In this document: in pieces, positions 46,476 to 59,125 of the stretch | Numbering within the stretch: the stretch's first letter is position 1 | Layout of the letters: each line of letters starts with the position of its first letter | From: Cheilinus undulatus | Lineage: Eukaryota; Chordata; Actinopteri; Labriformes; Labridae | Assembly: GCF_018320785.1 (NCBI RefSeq) | Contig: NC_054867.1 | Span: forward strand, 28,027,855-28,091,854 | Direction of reading: 5' to 3' | DNA length: 64,000 nt | Notes under the pieces: generated by a model | The model's input: only the letters and a program-made list of their open reading frames with translations | The model's database searches: none | What the model was told of the DNA's origin: nothing | Translations under genes and position numbers: made by a program

Positions 46476-48574
46476 GTACACCAAACAACAGGGAGACTTG
46501 GAAACATGCTGTGACCAGTGTGCTGAGGATGACGTTTGCTCTGTATAATACAGCTGTAGTTGACACACTGTTAAATGTCTCCTCTCTCTGTTCATACTAA
46601 AATAAGGGGGTTGCTGTTCCTTTCTGTCCTCTGCTGGAAGGGGAGGAGGTGTTAAACAAGGAATGGAGATGTCATCCATAGCTGGTCTCATCTACATTCA
46701 AGTGAATCAAAGGACCTTCACAACCTCCAGCTGGGAATAAAGGTGATGCAGTTCTAAACTGTTGCACTCCCAGCTGGTTTCCCCTCCTAAAGAATCAAAC
46801 ATCCAGCTGATGTGATTCAAAAGTCGACATGGTTAACTGGATATGAACAGTTTTTTTCCTTAGGGAAACCTGACACTATAGTTGACGAACAGGGACAACC
46901 CTCCAGAGTCCAATCAAAACTCTTGAAACATGCTGATGCAGACTGGATCCTGGCTCTTCACACATGGATTTGATTAACTATCAGGATCTAAAGTCTACAG
47001 GGTATACACTCATCTGATATGAGTCACCTATGTGACTGCCACTGCCACACTGCAACTCCCATACCAATTATCATGTTTGGGTCTGTCAGATATATAAACC
47101 AGGCATGTAGTCTCAGAGGCACTTTCAGTAATGTGGAGGCAGGCAAAGACCAACTTAGGTCCTTCCCCATAGCTAAGTAACTGTAGCACGGACCAAAATG
47201 TTTTAAACATCATATCTCAAACTCATTACATTGTAATATTTTAACATGTCTCTCGGCCTGTTTGGACCTTATAAAAATAAAATATATGGTCATCAATGGT
47301 GCTATATCTGTTCTTCTGCCACAAATCAAACATTTGTATTCACTGCATGCCGTTTTACAGCACAGTAATCCACCAATCTATTGTTTCAACCTGTTTATTA
47401 ATGGATCTATCTAATTAAAACTGGCCTGTTTTGCTATTTTACTTATTCTCGGCTCCTTTCATAATACATGTGCCAATTATTCAACTTTTTAAACATTTAC
47501 CAAAGGCACACAGATATTGCCTACCTTTGCCTAACAGTAAAACCATAAACTATGTAGTATAAATAGGTTACAGTTAAATGTTCGAAAATTAAAAATCATA
47601 AATGATAAAATTTTGAGTTACTGCTTAATTTGAGCAAATAATGAAAAACCACCAAAGTAGAAATACTACTTTGTTTTTGTTCACAGGTTTTTCTGATTAA
47701 ATATACATTTTTTCTCATAGTCACTCTTTTAACATGTAGTATAGTCACCCTGACTTTATATGCTCAAACAGAAAAGGTTTAGGTAGAAAAAAGAATTTTT
47801 TAAAAGGAGGATAAAGCAAACAAACTGCTTTATTTTATCATTTTACTGCATCCACTGTGAGAAAGGAGAGGTCCCGACCTAACAGGTGAAACCAAGCTAA
47901 CAACATATTTTTGGAGATGTAAATCAGACAGTACAGTACCTGTTGCACTATAACCCATAATCTCCCTTTGCCTAAAAACTCCATTGAGCCAAAACTGTGA
48001 AATCAAACCAGGTTTTAGCCAAAGAGGAACTCTTATCATCTGCTTTAAGTGCAGCAAGGAACTTTCAGCTGCAGACCAACGTCCCAGGCCTTTCCCATAT
48101 AAGAGGCCTCAACCTGACATGGGACATTTCACATTTCTCTTTTCCAAACTTGCAAAATAAATAATTGGTCACTCATGTTTGAATCTCCCCTGATTAAGAT
48201 ATGGTTATTGCAGCTTAACTTTACAGTTGATATTGTTTTGTGAACCTCAATGGACCCCCATGTCGCTGGGGCCCAGAAAGTTCCCCTCTTATGGGCAGCC
48301 CTGAGAGCCAGTATTTCATTAAAGAGGTTTTGCATGTCTTTGGCTGTTCACATGGACTGTTTCTGCTGTTGATAAGTAAAATGTCAATACAGCTCAGAAT
48401 CAAAACAGGAACCAGAACACTTCCCACGCTGACAATCTAGACCTCTTACAGATCCTACATTTTTATTGACTGAATGTTGAACGTGTTGAAAAGATAGCAC
48501 TAGGGGTTAAATAGGGTTTCAAATTTATGGAGACTGTTTATTATTATCTTTAATTTATTTTGGCTTTTATACAT
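46476..48574. other. Intergenic, no gene recognised
   Basis: No coding exon, RNA gene or clear repeat was recognised in these 2.1 kb. Confidence 0.4.
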
Positions 48575-48723
48575 TTATTTTAGAAGAAATTTGGAGTTGG
48601 AAACTGGGAGAGAGAGTGAAGAGAATGAACTGCATGAAAAGGGCCAGTAGCTGAATTTGAGCTTTGCCACTTAACAGCCTTGTTGCACGGGATACGTGAA
48701 CATAACCACTGGGCTACAGCCCT
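48575..48723 (-). mobile_element. tRNA-derived SINE, decayed
   Basis: On the minus strand it begins AGGGCTGTAGCCCAGTGGTTA (A box) and continues with a worn B box (CTCAAATTCAGC) and a CTCTCTCCCAGTTTCC body before a TAAAATAAA tail. This is the layout of a common fish SINE. Confidence 0.6.
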
Positions 48724-49149
48724 ATTTATACAGACTTTACAGATCCAGCTGAACTTAATTTGTTTAAGTTTTTTGGAGCATTTGATTGATAAAGTTAAAG
48801 CAGAGTTGACTGAAGCACTGAGCTGAGAATATCCCCTTTCACAAGTTAAAAACCTCTTGAACAGACCAAAGTTGTTACTGTGAAGAAAAATTATAAGAAA
48901 TACATCCAACTCCTTCTGCAAGAGTCAAATTAGCACCTGATGTTAACTGGTTCTAGAGTGACTCATGATTTTTGTTAGCATGTGAAACCCAGTGATAATC
49001 CAAACAACTTATGAGGTGTAAATGAAGTGTGATCAATTGTGAGAAAGACCAATGAGCAGCTGGATCTCAGTGATGAAGGCAGAGGCAGGAGTGGATGCGG
49101 TGGGAAGCCCTGCAGAAGAGGAACTTCAGCTTCATGATTCCTAATGCCA

Positions 49150-49370
49150 TCTATCATCTACACCACTTATCCCATTCAGGGTCGCAAAGGGCTAGAGCCA
49201 ATCCCAGTGGCCATTAGGCAAGAGAGATGGAGTACACCCTGGACTGGTTGCCAGTCACACCTATGGGCAATTTAGAGTCACCAACTAACTTAATAAGCAG
49301 GCTTATTTGGTCTGTGGGAAGAAGCCAGCGTGCCATGGGAAAAAATGCAAAATGCCAAAAGACCCCCAAA
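49150..49370 (+). repeat. Dispersed repeat (TTATCC...GGGTCGC type)
   Basis: Contains the string of landmarks ACTTATCCCATTCAGGGTCGC, GTACACCCTGGACTGG and GGGCAATTTAGAGTCACC that marks a very frequent fish interspersed repeat, probably a LINE-related 3' region. Worn and not coding. Confidence 0.55.
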
Positions 49371-50315
49371 AAGGTCACATTTCAAGTTTTTAAAAACATA
49401 ATTCAATGACTACTGCACAGGGCTTCTATTACCTTATGTTGCTGATATGGAGGCATGTGTAATTACCAAGTCTGAGTATCAACATTGCAACACAGGGAAG
49501 TATATGCATAAAACACATTGTGCAGATATATATGAACACCAGGATTACCTGTATTTCACTAGAGTTGTAACTCTGCTTAGAAAACCTAAATTCTGTTTTA
49601 ACTGACCTTCCCACGTAACTACAGCATAGATGTAGTTGCCCAATTAAGGGGATATTTTAGTATCAAAGGAAAATGTGATAATAACCATCCTTTGGATGTG
49701 AGCTTTTTCTGTTTCATTCTGATCAAAATTAAAGGCAAAACTTCTGAGATTAAACAGGCAGAGCAGAACAGGAGAAACAGTGTAGACATGCATGTTGAGT
49801 AGGTGAGATGTTTTGTGAAACTCTGATTGGTGGGCCGACTATTTGACCTTAAACATCAGGTGGGTGTAGTGAATGTTTTTGAGTTTGTGTCTGTGGGAGG
49901 GAGAGGTCAGTTAAAGGGCTTCCGCTTTACATCTGAGGGATGATTGATTTGGAGAGAGTGGGAGGGAGATTCATCTTTCTGTTCGGCACACCAGCCAGAA
50001 ACAGAAGACAAAACTACAATCTCTGCTAACAGGGTTCGTGTACACTTTTAAGGCTAGATCATCACACACAGGCACATACTGCCATACTTTTAATTACATT
50101 CTGATACACACACTTTTCTTTAGTTTTGGACATAAATGGAGTTATGCTGATGAATATGCCCGAATTAAATCATGTCACACTTGCAAATAGAAGACTATAG
50201 ACGCTACATGGAACCATGCTGTGTCAAATTCAAACCTCTTCACTGCATATCATTTCCCCCTAGGGTCAACAGTGCATTGATTTTAGCATCAACACAACAA
50301 ATTTCAGAAGATGTA
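49371..50315. other. Intergenic, no gene recognised
   Basis: No exon or repeat was recognised. Confidence 0.4.
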
Positions 50316-52112
50316 CAGTGCCTATAAGAAGTATTTTCCCTCCTTGGATGTTTTATCCTGTTCAGTGCAAAGTGAAAACATGTTTCTACAAAGTAATGTC
50401 AATAAAACAAAATTATGTACTGTAAAATTAGTGACTGAATAAATATTCACCCACGTGACTGGCTTAATTCAACAGAGGTCCAGACAATTGTTTCTAGAAG
50501 TCTCACAATTAGTGAAATGAGCATTACCTGTGTGCAGTCAATGTGTCTAAAGCGATTGTAGTATAAAGACACCTGTGTCTGGAAGGTCCAGTCACTGGTA
50601 AATTGGCTACCATTACACCATGCAGACAAAAGAACATTCCAAGCAACTCAGAGAAAAGGTTATTGAAAGTATAAGTCAGGGGATTGATACAAAAAAATGT
50701 CTAGGGCACTGAACATCCCCCGGAGTTCAGATAATGCCATCATCAAGAAACAGAAGAAAGTATGGCACATGTATAAATCTGTCTAGATCAGGGAATCTTC
50801 ACAAACAAAGTGACCATGCAGGAAGGAGAGTGAGAGGGGTTAGCAAGACACTGATGACAAGTGGCAAAGAGAAAGCCACTGTTGGAGAAAACTCATATTA
50901 AATCTTGACTAGAGTTCACCATAATACATGTGGGAGACTCCATGGTCAAGCAGAAGAAAGTTCTTTGGTCTAATGAGACCAAAATGTTGCTTCTTGGCAA
51001 CCAATATGATGGTATGTTTAGCGGACAACAAACTCCACATATGACCACAAACACACCATCCCAACTGTGAAGTACAGGGGTGGCAGCATCATGCTGTGGG
51101 GATGCTTCCTGGCAGCCAGCCTTGTAAGTCTTGTAAAGCTAGAGAGTTTAAAAATATAGGAAAATCCTGGAAGACAATCTTATTGAGTCTGCTAGAACTA
51201 TGGGTTGGGAGAAGAGAATTTGTGGCTGGACTCGAAAAGGGCTGTTCATGCCCAATCCCCATGCAACCTGGCAGAGCAGAAGAATGGAGTAAAATTGCAG
51301 TGTCCAGATGTGAAAGCATGATTGAGACCTATCCACTCAGACTCAGTGCTGTGATTACAGCAAATTAACCCTTTGGGTGCCACAGTTTCCTCAAGAAAAT
51401 ATTCAATTTTGATATCAAGATTTCAAAAGGCAGTAGCTTGAAAGTGGTTAGAGATAAAGGCATACTGTAAATGAGAAAACTCTTCAGTATGACCCAAAGT
51501 TTGTGGTGGGAGTAAATTCACTCATCTAATTCGCATATTCTGATGTCACCAGGCAGCCTCCACCACCACTGCTTCTACCACGGCTGCCCCTACCTCCGCT
51601 GTCTTTTTTCATTCCCGCTACCTCCGTCAATGTTCGTGTTTTGACCACCCCTGCAACCCCTGCCATGTCCCCACCCTGGCTACCGTGAGGAAAAGTGTCA
51701 GCTTCGGTATGTGCTGCTTGTGGACCCTCATGGCACATGGAGTTCGTGTGGCTCCGACATCTTGGTCTCACCGGATGACTGAACGTCATCGCCACAGGGG
51801 TGAATATTCCACTATTGCTCCTGAAATTGTGAGTATTCTCGCTAAAATGTGCTCTCTTTTACTGTTTTACACACCAAATACAACCACTACTACCACTTCC
51901 TCCTCTCCTCGACCAAACTCTCTCTCTCCAAAACTTTGAATGGAAACACGCCCACATATGCTGCTGGGATTGTAACAGCATTAGGCACCACATTTGCAGC
52001 TACAGCACGTTTTATTCAGCAATATTGCTTGTTGCAATTTTGCAACTTTGGCGCTTAAAGGGTTAATAAAAGGATAAAACATCCAAGGGGATGATTACTT
52101 TTTTAGGCAGTG
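50316..52112 (+). mobile_element. Tc1-like element (family B, copy 2), split by a piggyBac-like insertion
   Basis: Starts after TA with CAGTGCCTATAAGAAGTATT and ends with its worn reverse complement near 52112. Between them plus-strand DNA encodes transposase remnants such as LKYRGGSIMLWGCF around 51066-51110. A 694-bp element sits inside at 51369-52062. Without it the Tc1 copy is about 1.1 kb and has lost part of the transposase. Confidence 0.75.
51369..52062. mobile_element. piggyBac-like non-autonomous element
   Basis: Flanked by TTAA on both sides (51365-51368 and 52063-52066). The tips are inverted repeats CCCTTTGGGTGCCA and CCCTTTAAGCGCCA, the CCCTTT tip and TTAA target being typical of piggyBac. 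No transposase. It lies wholly within the Tc1 copy and so is younger than it. Confidence 0.75.
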
Positions 52113-53025
52113 CAAGCTATTTGAAGCCCTATGCGTTAATCCTTGAATGAGTAAAAAGAAAAAAAAACCTGAAATTTGACTAACAAATTGATTACACCTT
52201 GTCCAAACTTCAGCTTCCAAAATGCTACCAAGATTCAAAAGAAGGGAAAAATCCTTCTCATCCCAGCATCCCAGCAATGAAACAGCTCACATTCACATCA
52301 CAGACCTCTCAGAGACAGAGCATAGGCACACCAAAACTCTGGCTTTCCCTTCCATCACAAAGACTCTTTTTCATTGACCAGCTCTTATCTACAATTAACC
52401 TTCCACTTGATTTGCATCACACCTTTAACAGAAGTGTTTTTATCTGTCTGGCTGTGTAAAAGTGCTCAAGTCTGTGTGAAATATTGTCAGCATTGTTGTG
52501 CAATTTAGACAGTGGGTAGCAAGTTGCTGGCAATTTTTGACTGATTTATTCTTTTCCTTAGACCCTGTCATGAAATAGATGGAGGCTTTTAAAGGTTTCT
52601 CCTTTTGAGACAATTGATCAGTGAAATTCACAGAGATGCATCATTATAAACTGTGTCATGTGCATGCGTTTGTGTGAATCTGCATGTATCACTGTCTGTA
52701 TTTCTTCATGTCCTGTTGTCATAATGCTTTAAATGCTCTTTTGATGTAGTCTTATATTTCTTTGGGAGGCTTGCTTGCTTTACAGTCCTTTGTACTTGAA
52801 AAGTTAAGAGACCTTGACCTTAGTCATGGTGGTTAAAGCAGAATACACCAAAAATCATTGTCATCAATCATAAAATTCATATTTACTAAAAATCTAAATA
52901 CTTTATTGAGTTTATAGTTCTAGCAGCCAAAAATCCCACAGTTGCTCTTGGTTATTTGATGAAAGTGAAAGTGTATGTGTGGACAGTGTGGGATGCCAGC
53001 ATCTTGAGTGGTGGGTGGAGCGCTA
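52113..53025. other. Intergenic upstream of tac3
   Basis: No gene or clear repeat was recognised. Confidence 0.4.
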
Positions 53026-53039
53026 ATTGGATTATAAAT
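53026..53039 (+). promoter_or_regulatory. tac3: Putative tac3 core promoter
   Basis: TATAAAT at 53033-53039, with an inverted CCAAT (ATTGG) immediately upstream at 53026-53030. A strong splice donor follows about 150 bp downstream, as expected for a short non-coding first exon. Confidence 0.45.
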
Positions 53040-53064
53040 GAGCTCATGGACTATAATAATTGAG

Positions 53065-53181
53065 AAACAGAGGCGTCTGAGCTGAAAGACATATTTTGAA
53101 TCAGCACAGAGTTCATATGAAACCAAGTAAACTGTTGAACCGATTGCTTCTTACTACTGTCAGATCGTATCTAATCAACAG
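53065..53181 (+). other. tac3: Putative non-coding exon 1 of tac3
   Basis: The exon would end in AATCAACAG at 53181 followed by the donor GTAAGA; its start about 25-30 bp after the TATA box is estimated. The next exon has a clear acceptor just before the ATG at 55635. The 2.4-kb intron between them holds a dispersed repeat. Confidence 0.45.
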
Positions 53182-53894
53182 GTAAGACTTTATTCCTTAC
53201 ATTACTTTTATGGATTATAGTGATAAAACAGTCTTGTGTTTAATGCACAGAAGGGGTTTATTTAGTGATTAACTAACTTTATTAAGTGATTTAATCATTT
53301 CGAAGGCCAAAGCCAATAAGGGGGTTGTTAAAAATCTTCACTTTAAAAAAGGATCATTGTTCTGCACTTTTCTGATTATATTCAGATTAGATTACAGCCT
53401 CAGGTGCCAAGTCAGAATGAGACTGTTATGATCTTTATGGGTTCATTTTGTAACCTAGTACCACTTTATTTTATGACATTGTTAGATCTTTGCAGTCATT
53501 TCCACCTCGTTTTACTGTCTGTTTTTGCCCTCTTATTTACATTTTACTTCTTTTTCTCATTTATCTCCTGTTTTGTTTTTATTCTTCCTTGTTTCTTTTT
53601 TAATTTCTCATGTTTTAATTCTGGTCCTCTCGGTCTCAGCCTGTGTAGCTGGGTTCCTGCATTGCCTGGGTTCCTATTGTTTAATGTTACCTGGTGTCTG
53701 TGTCTTGCCTGCATCCTGATGATGTTCATGATGTCTTAGTTGTGTAGAATGGCTTCATGTCTGCACTCTGATTGATATCTGTGATGTCTTAGTTTGCATG
53801 GCATCACATGACATCTAGGTTTGATGTATATTGATCTTGATGAATTATTATCTCATCTATATTTCTGTTTAGTTTCTTTAAATGTGTGGATTCT

Positions 53895-54045
53895 GCTGAT
53901 GTTGTCTGCATGTCACGTTCTGTCTTCTTATCTTTTCTTTGGGTTGTTGCTTTGTTCTTCTGCTTGCTTCTGCACTTGTCAAAGCACTTTGTAAACCCAT
54001 GTTTTTAAAAGTGCTATACAAATAAAGTTATTATTAAAGTTATTA
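53895..54045 (-). repeat. Dispersed repeat with (TAA)n end, copy 2
   Basis: Matches 13646-13820 in reverse orientation with high identity, including ACAAAGTGCTTTGACA and GACAGAACGTGACATGCA. It lies in the putative first intron of tac3. Confidence 0.6.
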
Positions 54046-54899
54046 TTTATTAATTTTTTTATAGTGGCCACATCCAGCTACACTATAAGGTACTATTGTC
54101 CTACATGATGAAGTTATTTGTCAAGAAAATAGTCTTAGTATAGTTGTTGGAGGGATTGGCCATATGTCTTAATATTGACACTGTTTCAGACCCCTCAACA
54201 GGCAGATGTCCAAATATTATTCATCTATTTTTTCAGTCAGGATTTCTAGAACTAACTTAGAGAAATCCTACTCAAACAAAACCTATCATGACAATCATCA
54301 CCATTCTAGTTTGTGAGTTTTATCAACTTATTATGGTTAGTTGGGAATCAAAGCCGTTTCTTTGTGACCACAGAGATGTAAAACTGCATAGTTTGAGTTC
54401 TGGAGAAAACAGGAGGTTTGAGACACTCTGGGCCATGCCTGAATGGTCAGACAGTGTGAGGCCACTTTCTGTGACGCTGATTAATCTCTGATTGGTTGAG
54501 ACAAATCAAACTGTTTCTGTATCATAGAGAGTTGGGGGGAGGCCATTAAGGAAGTCGACTGCAGTGACCATCTATGGCTCTGTGCCACACAAAAGGGTCA
54601 TAAATAAATAGAAATGTGTGAGTCGCAGAGTGAGTATTAATAAAGTCAACAAAATGATCTAAAGACGTGATAATTTTACCACTGTTTACAAACAGCTGTA
54701 CTGACTTAACAGCAGAAAGATGACATTCAACAAAAGAAATCCAAAAACAATGAGTTGTTTACTCAAGGATTGTACCAAGTGTGCTCCACAGCATCATGTG
54801 AGCATTGCACTGAAGGGCAGAGTGCAAGGAGAGTATGTGTTTAATAAATAATGTGTGTGTGTAATTTCTCCAAGAATAAATCAATAAATAAATTGAACA

Positions 54900-54952
54900 A
54901 TCGACCAAGGGGAGACCAAGGGCAGACCAAGGGCAGACCAAGGGCAGATTTC
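54900..54952. repeat. Short tandem repeat GACCAAGGGCA
   Basis: Four to five copies of an 11-bp unit. Confidence 0.75.
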
Positions 54953-55634
54953 CATTTACTAGTCAATCTACGATGGTTTTAATCAGTAGAGTATGCAAAG
55001 CAAAAAGAGGAGTGTCCATTCAGGGTTTATCACAATCTGTAGAGTCAGATGATCTAAGCTTTGCCCACTGCCTTTACAAAGAAGTGGGTTTTTTTCCATC
55101 ATGCAGAATGTTTAGATGTATTTATGTGTTTTTAGGTGTATTCATACCTGGTCAGATGTTATACAGTGATAACTGCTGGGATTCCGTTGCTTATGTTTCT
55201 GAGGGATTGCTGTTTTTACGTTAAACACTTCTGCACCATGACTGAAGTTACCCACTGGATCGGCCATCCCTGCCTGTGGCAGGACATGGTTTCTATTAAA
55301 AGGTAGTGTGCTCGTTTTCAGCTCAGGTTGTAGTCTATCTCTGAACCTATCTCTTTGCTCTGTCCGTGCCAGAGTTTCTAGCCTCCTAATATTTTTATTT
55401 GCCTCTTATTTCTTATTTATCTTCTGTGTTATCTATATTGCACAAAACACCAACTCTTTTTCCTTGTATGTAAAAATAAAACTCAAATCCAGTCCTGATT
55501 ATGATTTGTTCAAAACAGGCTCCTACTAACAAACATCAGACTCCAGTAATGTCAGAGATCAGAGTAGGGATATTAACCCAGCCTAGTTATGTGTATGTTT
55601 TGTCCGCTTTAAATCTGATTTACTTTTCAGAGTA

Positions 55635-57988
55635 ATGGAGAGAAGTCCAAACTGCAGCACTCTCGTTTCCCTGCTTGCTTTAGCCATCCTTGTCTCACTG
55701 CCCGTGAGGTCTTGGTGTAAGGAAGAAACCTACAAATCACTAACCGAGGTAAGACGAGCTACAGGCTACAGAACAGCTTTACAGGAGGTTAAAATATACA
55801 CTCGTACCAGTGGGCAGAGGAGTGATCGTTTGCTGTTTTGTCTCTCAGAGAAAACCAGAGTGCTGCCATGGTGAAGATGAAGAGCTAAAAAGGTTTAATG
55901 AAGACATGGACTATGACAGCTTTGTGAGTTTAATGGGGAGGAGAAGTGCAGCTCAGCCAAACAGTGAGTTATTTTTCAAAGTACATACCCTGTCCTAAAC
56001 GGTTTCTGTGATGGTGGGACACTTTTCAAATGAGCTCTGAGGTGTTGTTGCAGATTCACTCAGAATGAATGAAAAAGAAGGAATTCCTGCAGTTACAGGG
56101 AAAGTACATCAGGGGTGTAGCCACAGTTCATTAAGAAAATAAGTTTATGATGGGCTAGAGATCTATCAGTGATTAAGTACTCATAGCATTAAAGGCTATT
56201 TAGATAGTCCAGAAGAATAGTGTATTGCATGTAGCTTCATCTCCAAACGCATGTATCCTTTTCACCCTGTGCAGTGTTGTGTTCTCTATCATCTGTGTCA
56301 CATTTTCCTCCTAAAAATACAAAATGAACTTAAACCTATAAAATGACAACATGCTGCAGGTTGAGCTCTACATACAGAGGTTTCTGTAGTTGGAATTAGA
56401 TGTCAAAAAGTGCTATAGAGGCAGGACAACATAGACACTGTTGTTGCATCAACAATTGCTGCAATATTCAGTATTCAACTGTCAGGGCAGTCATGGACAT
56501 TCAGATTTAAAAAGGGTCATTAGAAGACAACAGAAACAAAAAACTGTTTTAGTTTTGACCAGGAATCTTGAATCAAAACTACAAGTCTACTGTTTGTGAC
56601 CAACAAACAACTCAAACAGTGTTTCGAAAAGACTTCCTGCTGTCATCGACATAGATGCCACCTCATTTCTAACTCTCATTTTCTACTCTTACAAAATGGG
56701 ATGACCCTTCAAGATGCAGTGTCTAAAGAAGTATTCACCCCCTCAGACGTTTTACCCTTTAATTGATTTTATGATTTAATCATGGTCAATGTAATTTGGC
56801 TTTATTGGAAAAACAAACAAAAAAAAAATCAAAGGTCAAAACAGATTTCTAGTAATGTCAATTAAATAGAAATAAAATAAATAAGTGACTGCATAAATAT
56901 TCATCCCTTCAAGTCAGTATTTAGTGGATGCACCTTTGGATGCAATCGTAGCACTGAGTTGGTGTGGATACGTCTCAATCATGCTTGCACATCTGGACAC
57001 TGCAATTTTACTCCATTTTTCTTTGCAAAACTGCTCAAGCTCTGTCAGGCTGCATGAGGATCAGGCTTGAACAGCCCTTGTCAAGTCCAGACACAAGCTC
57101 TCTATTGGATTGTGATCTGGTCTTTGACTTGGCCACTCCAGAACATTCACCTTGTTGTTTTTAAACCATTTCTGTGTAACTTTCACTTTATGCTTCAGGT
57201 CATTGTCTTGCTGGAAAATTTATCATCTCTCAAGCTTCTCTTGCAGACTGAAAAAGATTGTCCTACAGATTTTCCTATATTTTGCCGCATTCATTTTACC
57301 TTCTGCCATTATAAGCATTCCAGTGCCAGCTGCCAGGAAGCATCCCCACAGCATGATGAAAGGGCTAAAAAACTCCAAGGGGTTGAATACATTTTATAGG
57401 CATTGACGTGGAATTTGGAGCTCACTCTGCAGCTACAAGTCTTGTGCTGCCCATTCTGTTTTTAGTGTGAATGTTATCTTCACCATATCTGAACAGCAGT
57501 TGGCTACCTGATAAAGTGACACCTGCAAGTCAGCTGCAAATTCACTATCTGTCAGAAAACATGACGAAAAAGTTTTGCTTTCCATTCATATACATATGTT
57601 TGAATATCAACTTTCATGTGTTTGAAGTAAGATTTTGTAAAATTTTGCAAATCAACCATATGGCATCATGTCCTGAAGTTTTACCATACCTAAAATGAAC
57701 CTTAGGTGATTTAGAGGCTGTTCTCTCTATTTGCAACAGGATTCCCTTTGCCATGTGCTGGAGAATATCTACAGACAAAAGGGCGATTCATCAACCGCGG
57801 GAGGCAGAGGTAGGAATCACTGATACACATCTTGGATTAATCTACTTCTCTGTTACTTTATCCCTTATGACATACCAGTATCTTCCTGTTCTCTCCCCTT
57901 AGAATTCAACGTATCCTGTAGTGGAGTCGTCAGTCCTGCACAGCCTGCATATATTTCAAAACCCTCAGTTCTTACAGTGTCTTATTAA
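55635..57988 (+). CDS. tac3: Tachykinin-3-type neuropeptide precursor
   Basis: The model joins five coding parts in frame: 55635-55748, 55849-55963, 56054-56103, 57740-57809 and 57903-57988, giving 144 residues. Part 1 is a signal peptide (STLVSLLALAILVSLPVRS, then WCKEE). Part 2 carries KR, then FNEDMDYDSFVSLM, then GRR: dibasic cuts plus C-terminal amidation would release a 14-residue amidated peptide. The acidic DYDSFV stretch matches the neurokinin-F (NKB-related) peptide of fish tac3. Two differences stand out: the tachykinin core FxGLM reads FVSLM, and no second (NKB, FVGLM) repeat is visible. Parts 3-5 have good splice sites and compatible phases but encode no known motif, so they are the least certain. 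AATAAA at 58128-58133 fits the 3' end. In mammals TAC3 neurons control GnRH release. TAC3 is on human 12q13, like STAT2. Confidence 0.72.
56717..57405 (-). mobile_element. Tc1-like element (family B, copy 3) in a tac3 intron
   Basis: The left end CAGTGTCTAAAGAAGTATTC and the right end ATACATTTTATAGGCATTG are inverted repeats of the family seen at 12083 and 50316. Transposase DNA is antisense to tac3 and internally deleted. It lies between predicted coding parts 3 and 4. Confidence 0.75.
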
Positions 57989-58150
57989 ATCCTCGTAGCC
58001 ATTCTTTCACAGAATATCCAAGTTACATACTGTAACAACAGAGTTGAAAAGCCATATGAATCATGCATGACTTTTCTGGAAATGTCACTGGTAAATGATA
58101 TAAAAATGAAAACATGTAAACAAAGCAAATAAACTATAAAATATGCATTT
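57989..58150 (+). other. tac3: 3' UTR of tac3
   Basis: Short 3' UTR ending after the AATAAA at 58128-58133. Confidence 0.5.
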
Positions 58151-58703
58151 ATCTAATGTGATTCTTCAGTGAAAACATTGTTGTACAAATAATATGTGCT
58201 CACACTCAAAGATGTTGACCAAATGCTGATATTGATACACACACAAGTACATTTCAGATAGAAATACAGGACTGGACACTTTGACAGCATGTTGGCACAT
58301 TAAGCCAAAACCTCCTGTCTCCTTTTTCAGGATTTTAGTATTTTTCATGAAACAATGCTACTGGTATCCCTTTACATCTGTCAGAGTTTTGATTCAAATA
58401 GAAAGACCAGTAAAAAGTCTGTATTAAATTATTTGTAAAAACAAAAAAAACAAATTCTTCATTCCCTAAAAATGGGTGAGTCTGGAGATATGAGGTCCTG
58501 ACAGCAGTGATATTAGGGCCACTCTTAAAGAAATTAAACATAAAGTTTCTTTAAAAAAAGAAAAAAAAAAAGTAAAATTTTCAGGAAAAAAATAATAGAC
58601 AGTTTGAGACAAAACTGAACATTTATGGCTGCATCAGACTCCCAACCCTGGGGATGAATTAGCTGATTATTGGTAATGATTTATTCTTCTGAACAGCAGA
58701 ATG

Positions 58704-58930
58704 TTAAAAGGAACCCTAAAACAAGTTTATCTGAATGCGTAGATATTTATATCTCTAATATGTATATTAAAAAAATAAAAAATAAAAACAAACAAACAAA
58801 AACAACTGCATGGATATCTGCATTTTGAGAAAGTTTAAATTTATGAACTAACCAGGAAGCCATGATTTATTCTGCTGGGTTGAGTGACGCCATAAAGCTT
58901 CAGTTATCAACTGCGAATACTGTTTCTGTG
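58704..58930 (+). mobile_element. One end of a TTAA-type element related to 19904-20933
   Basis: After TTAA the sequence AAGGAACCCTAAAACAAGTT and then tracts like GATATTTATATCTC and GATATCTGCATTTTGAG follow the same order as the terminal repeat at 19904. The opposite end was not found, so it is a fragment. Confidence 0.5.
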
Positions 58931-59083
58931 CATAAGGCGGTCATCAAATCTTTATAAAATGAACATCATTGTATTGTTAATGAAGAGAAAATCATGAAAA
59001 TATTACTCTCTGTGTAAATCAAAGTGAATATAGTCATAGAGGCAAGAAGATGGCGAGTAGAACTGATTTTATTAGTGCCTGCT

Positions 59084-59123
<40 letters not shown>
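59084..59123. repeat. (GA)n microsatellite
   Basis: An uninterrupted run of about 19-20 GA units. Confidence 0.9.
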
Positions 59124-59125
<2 letters not shown>

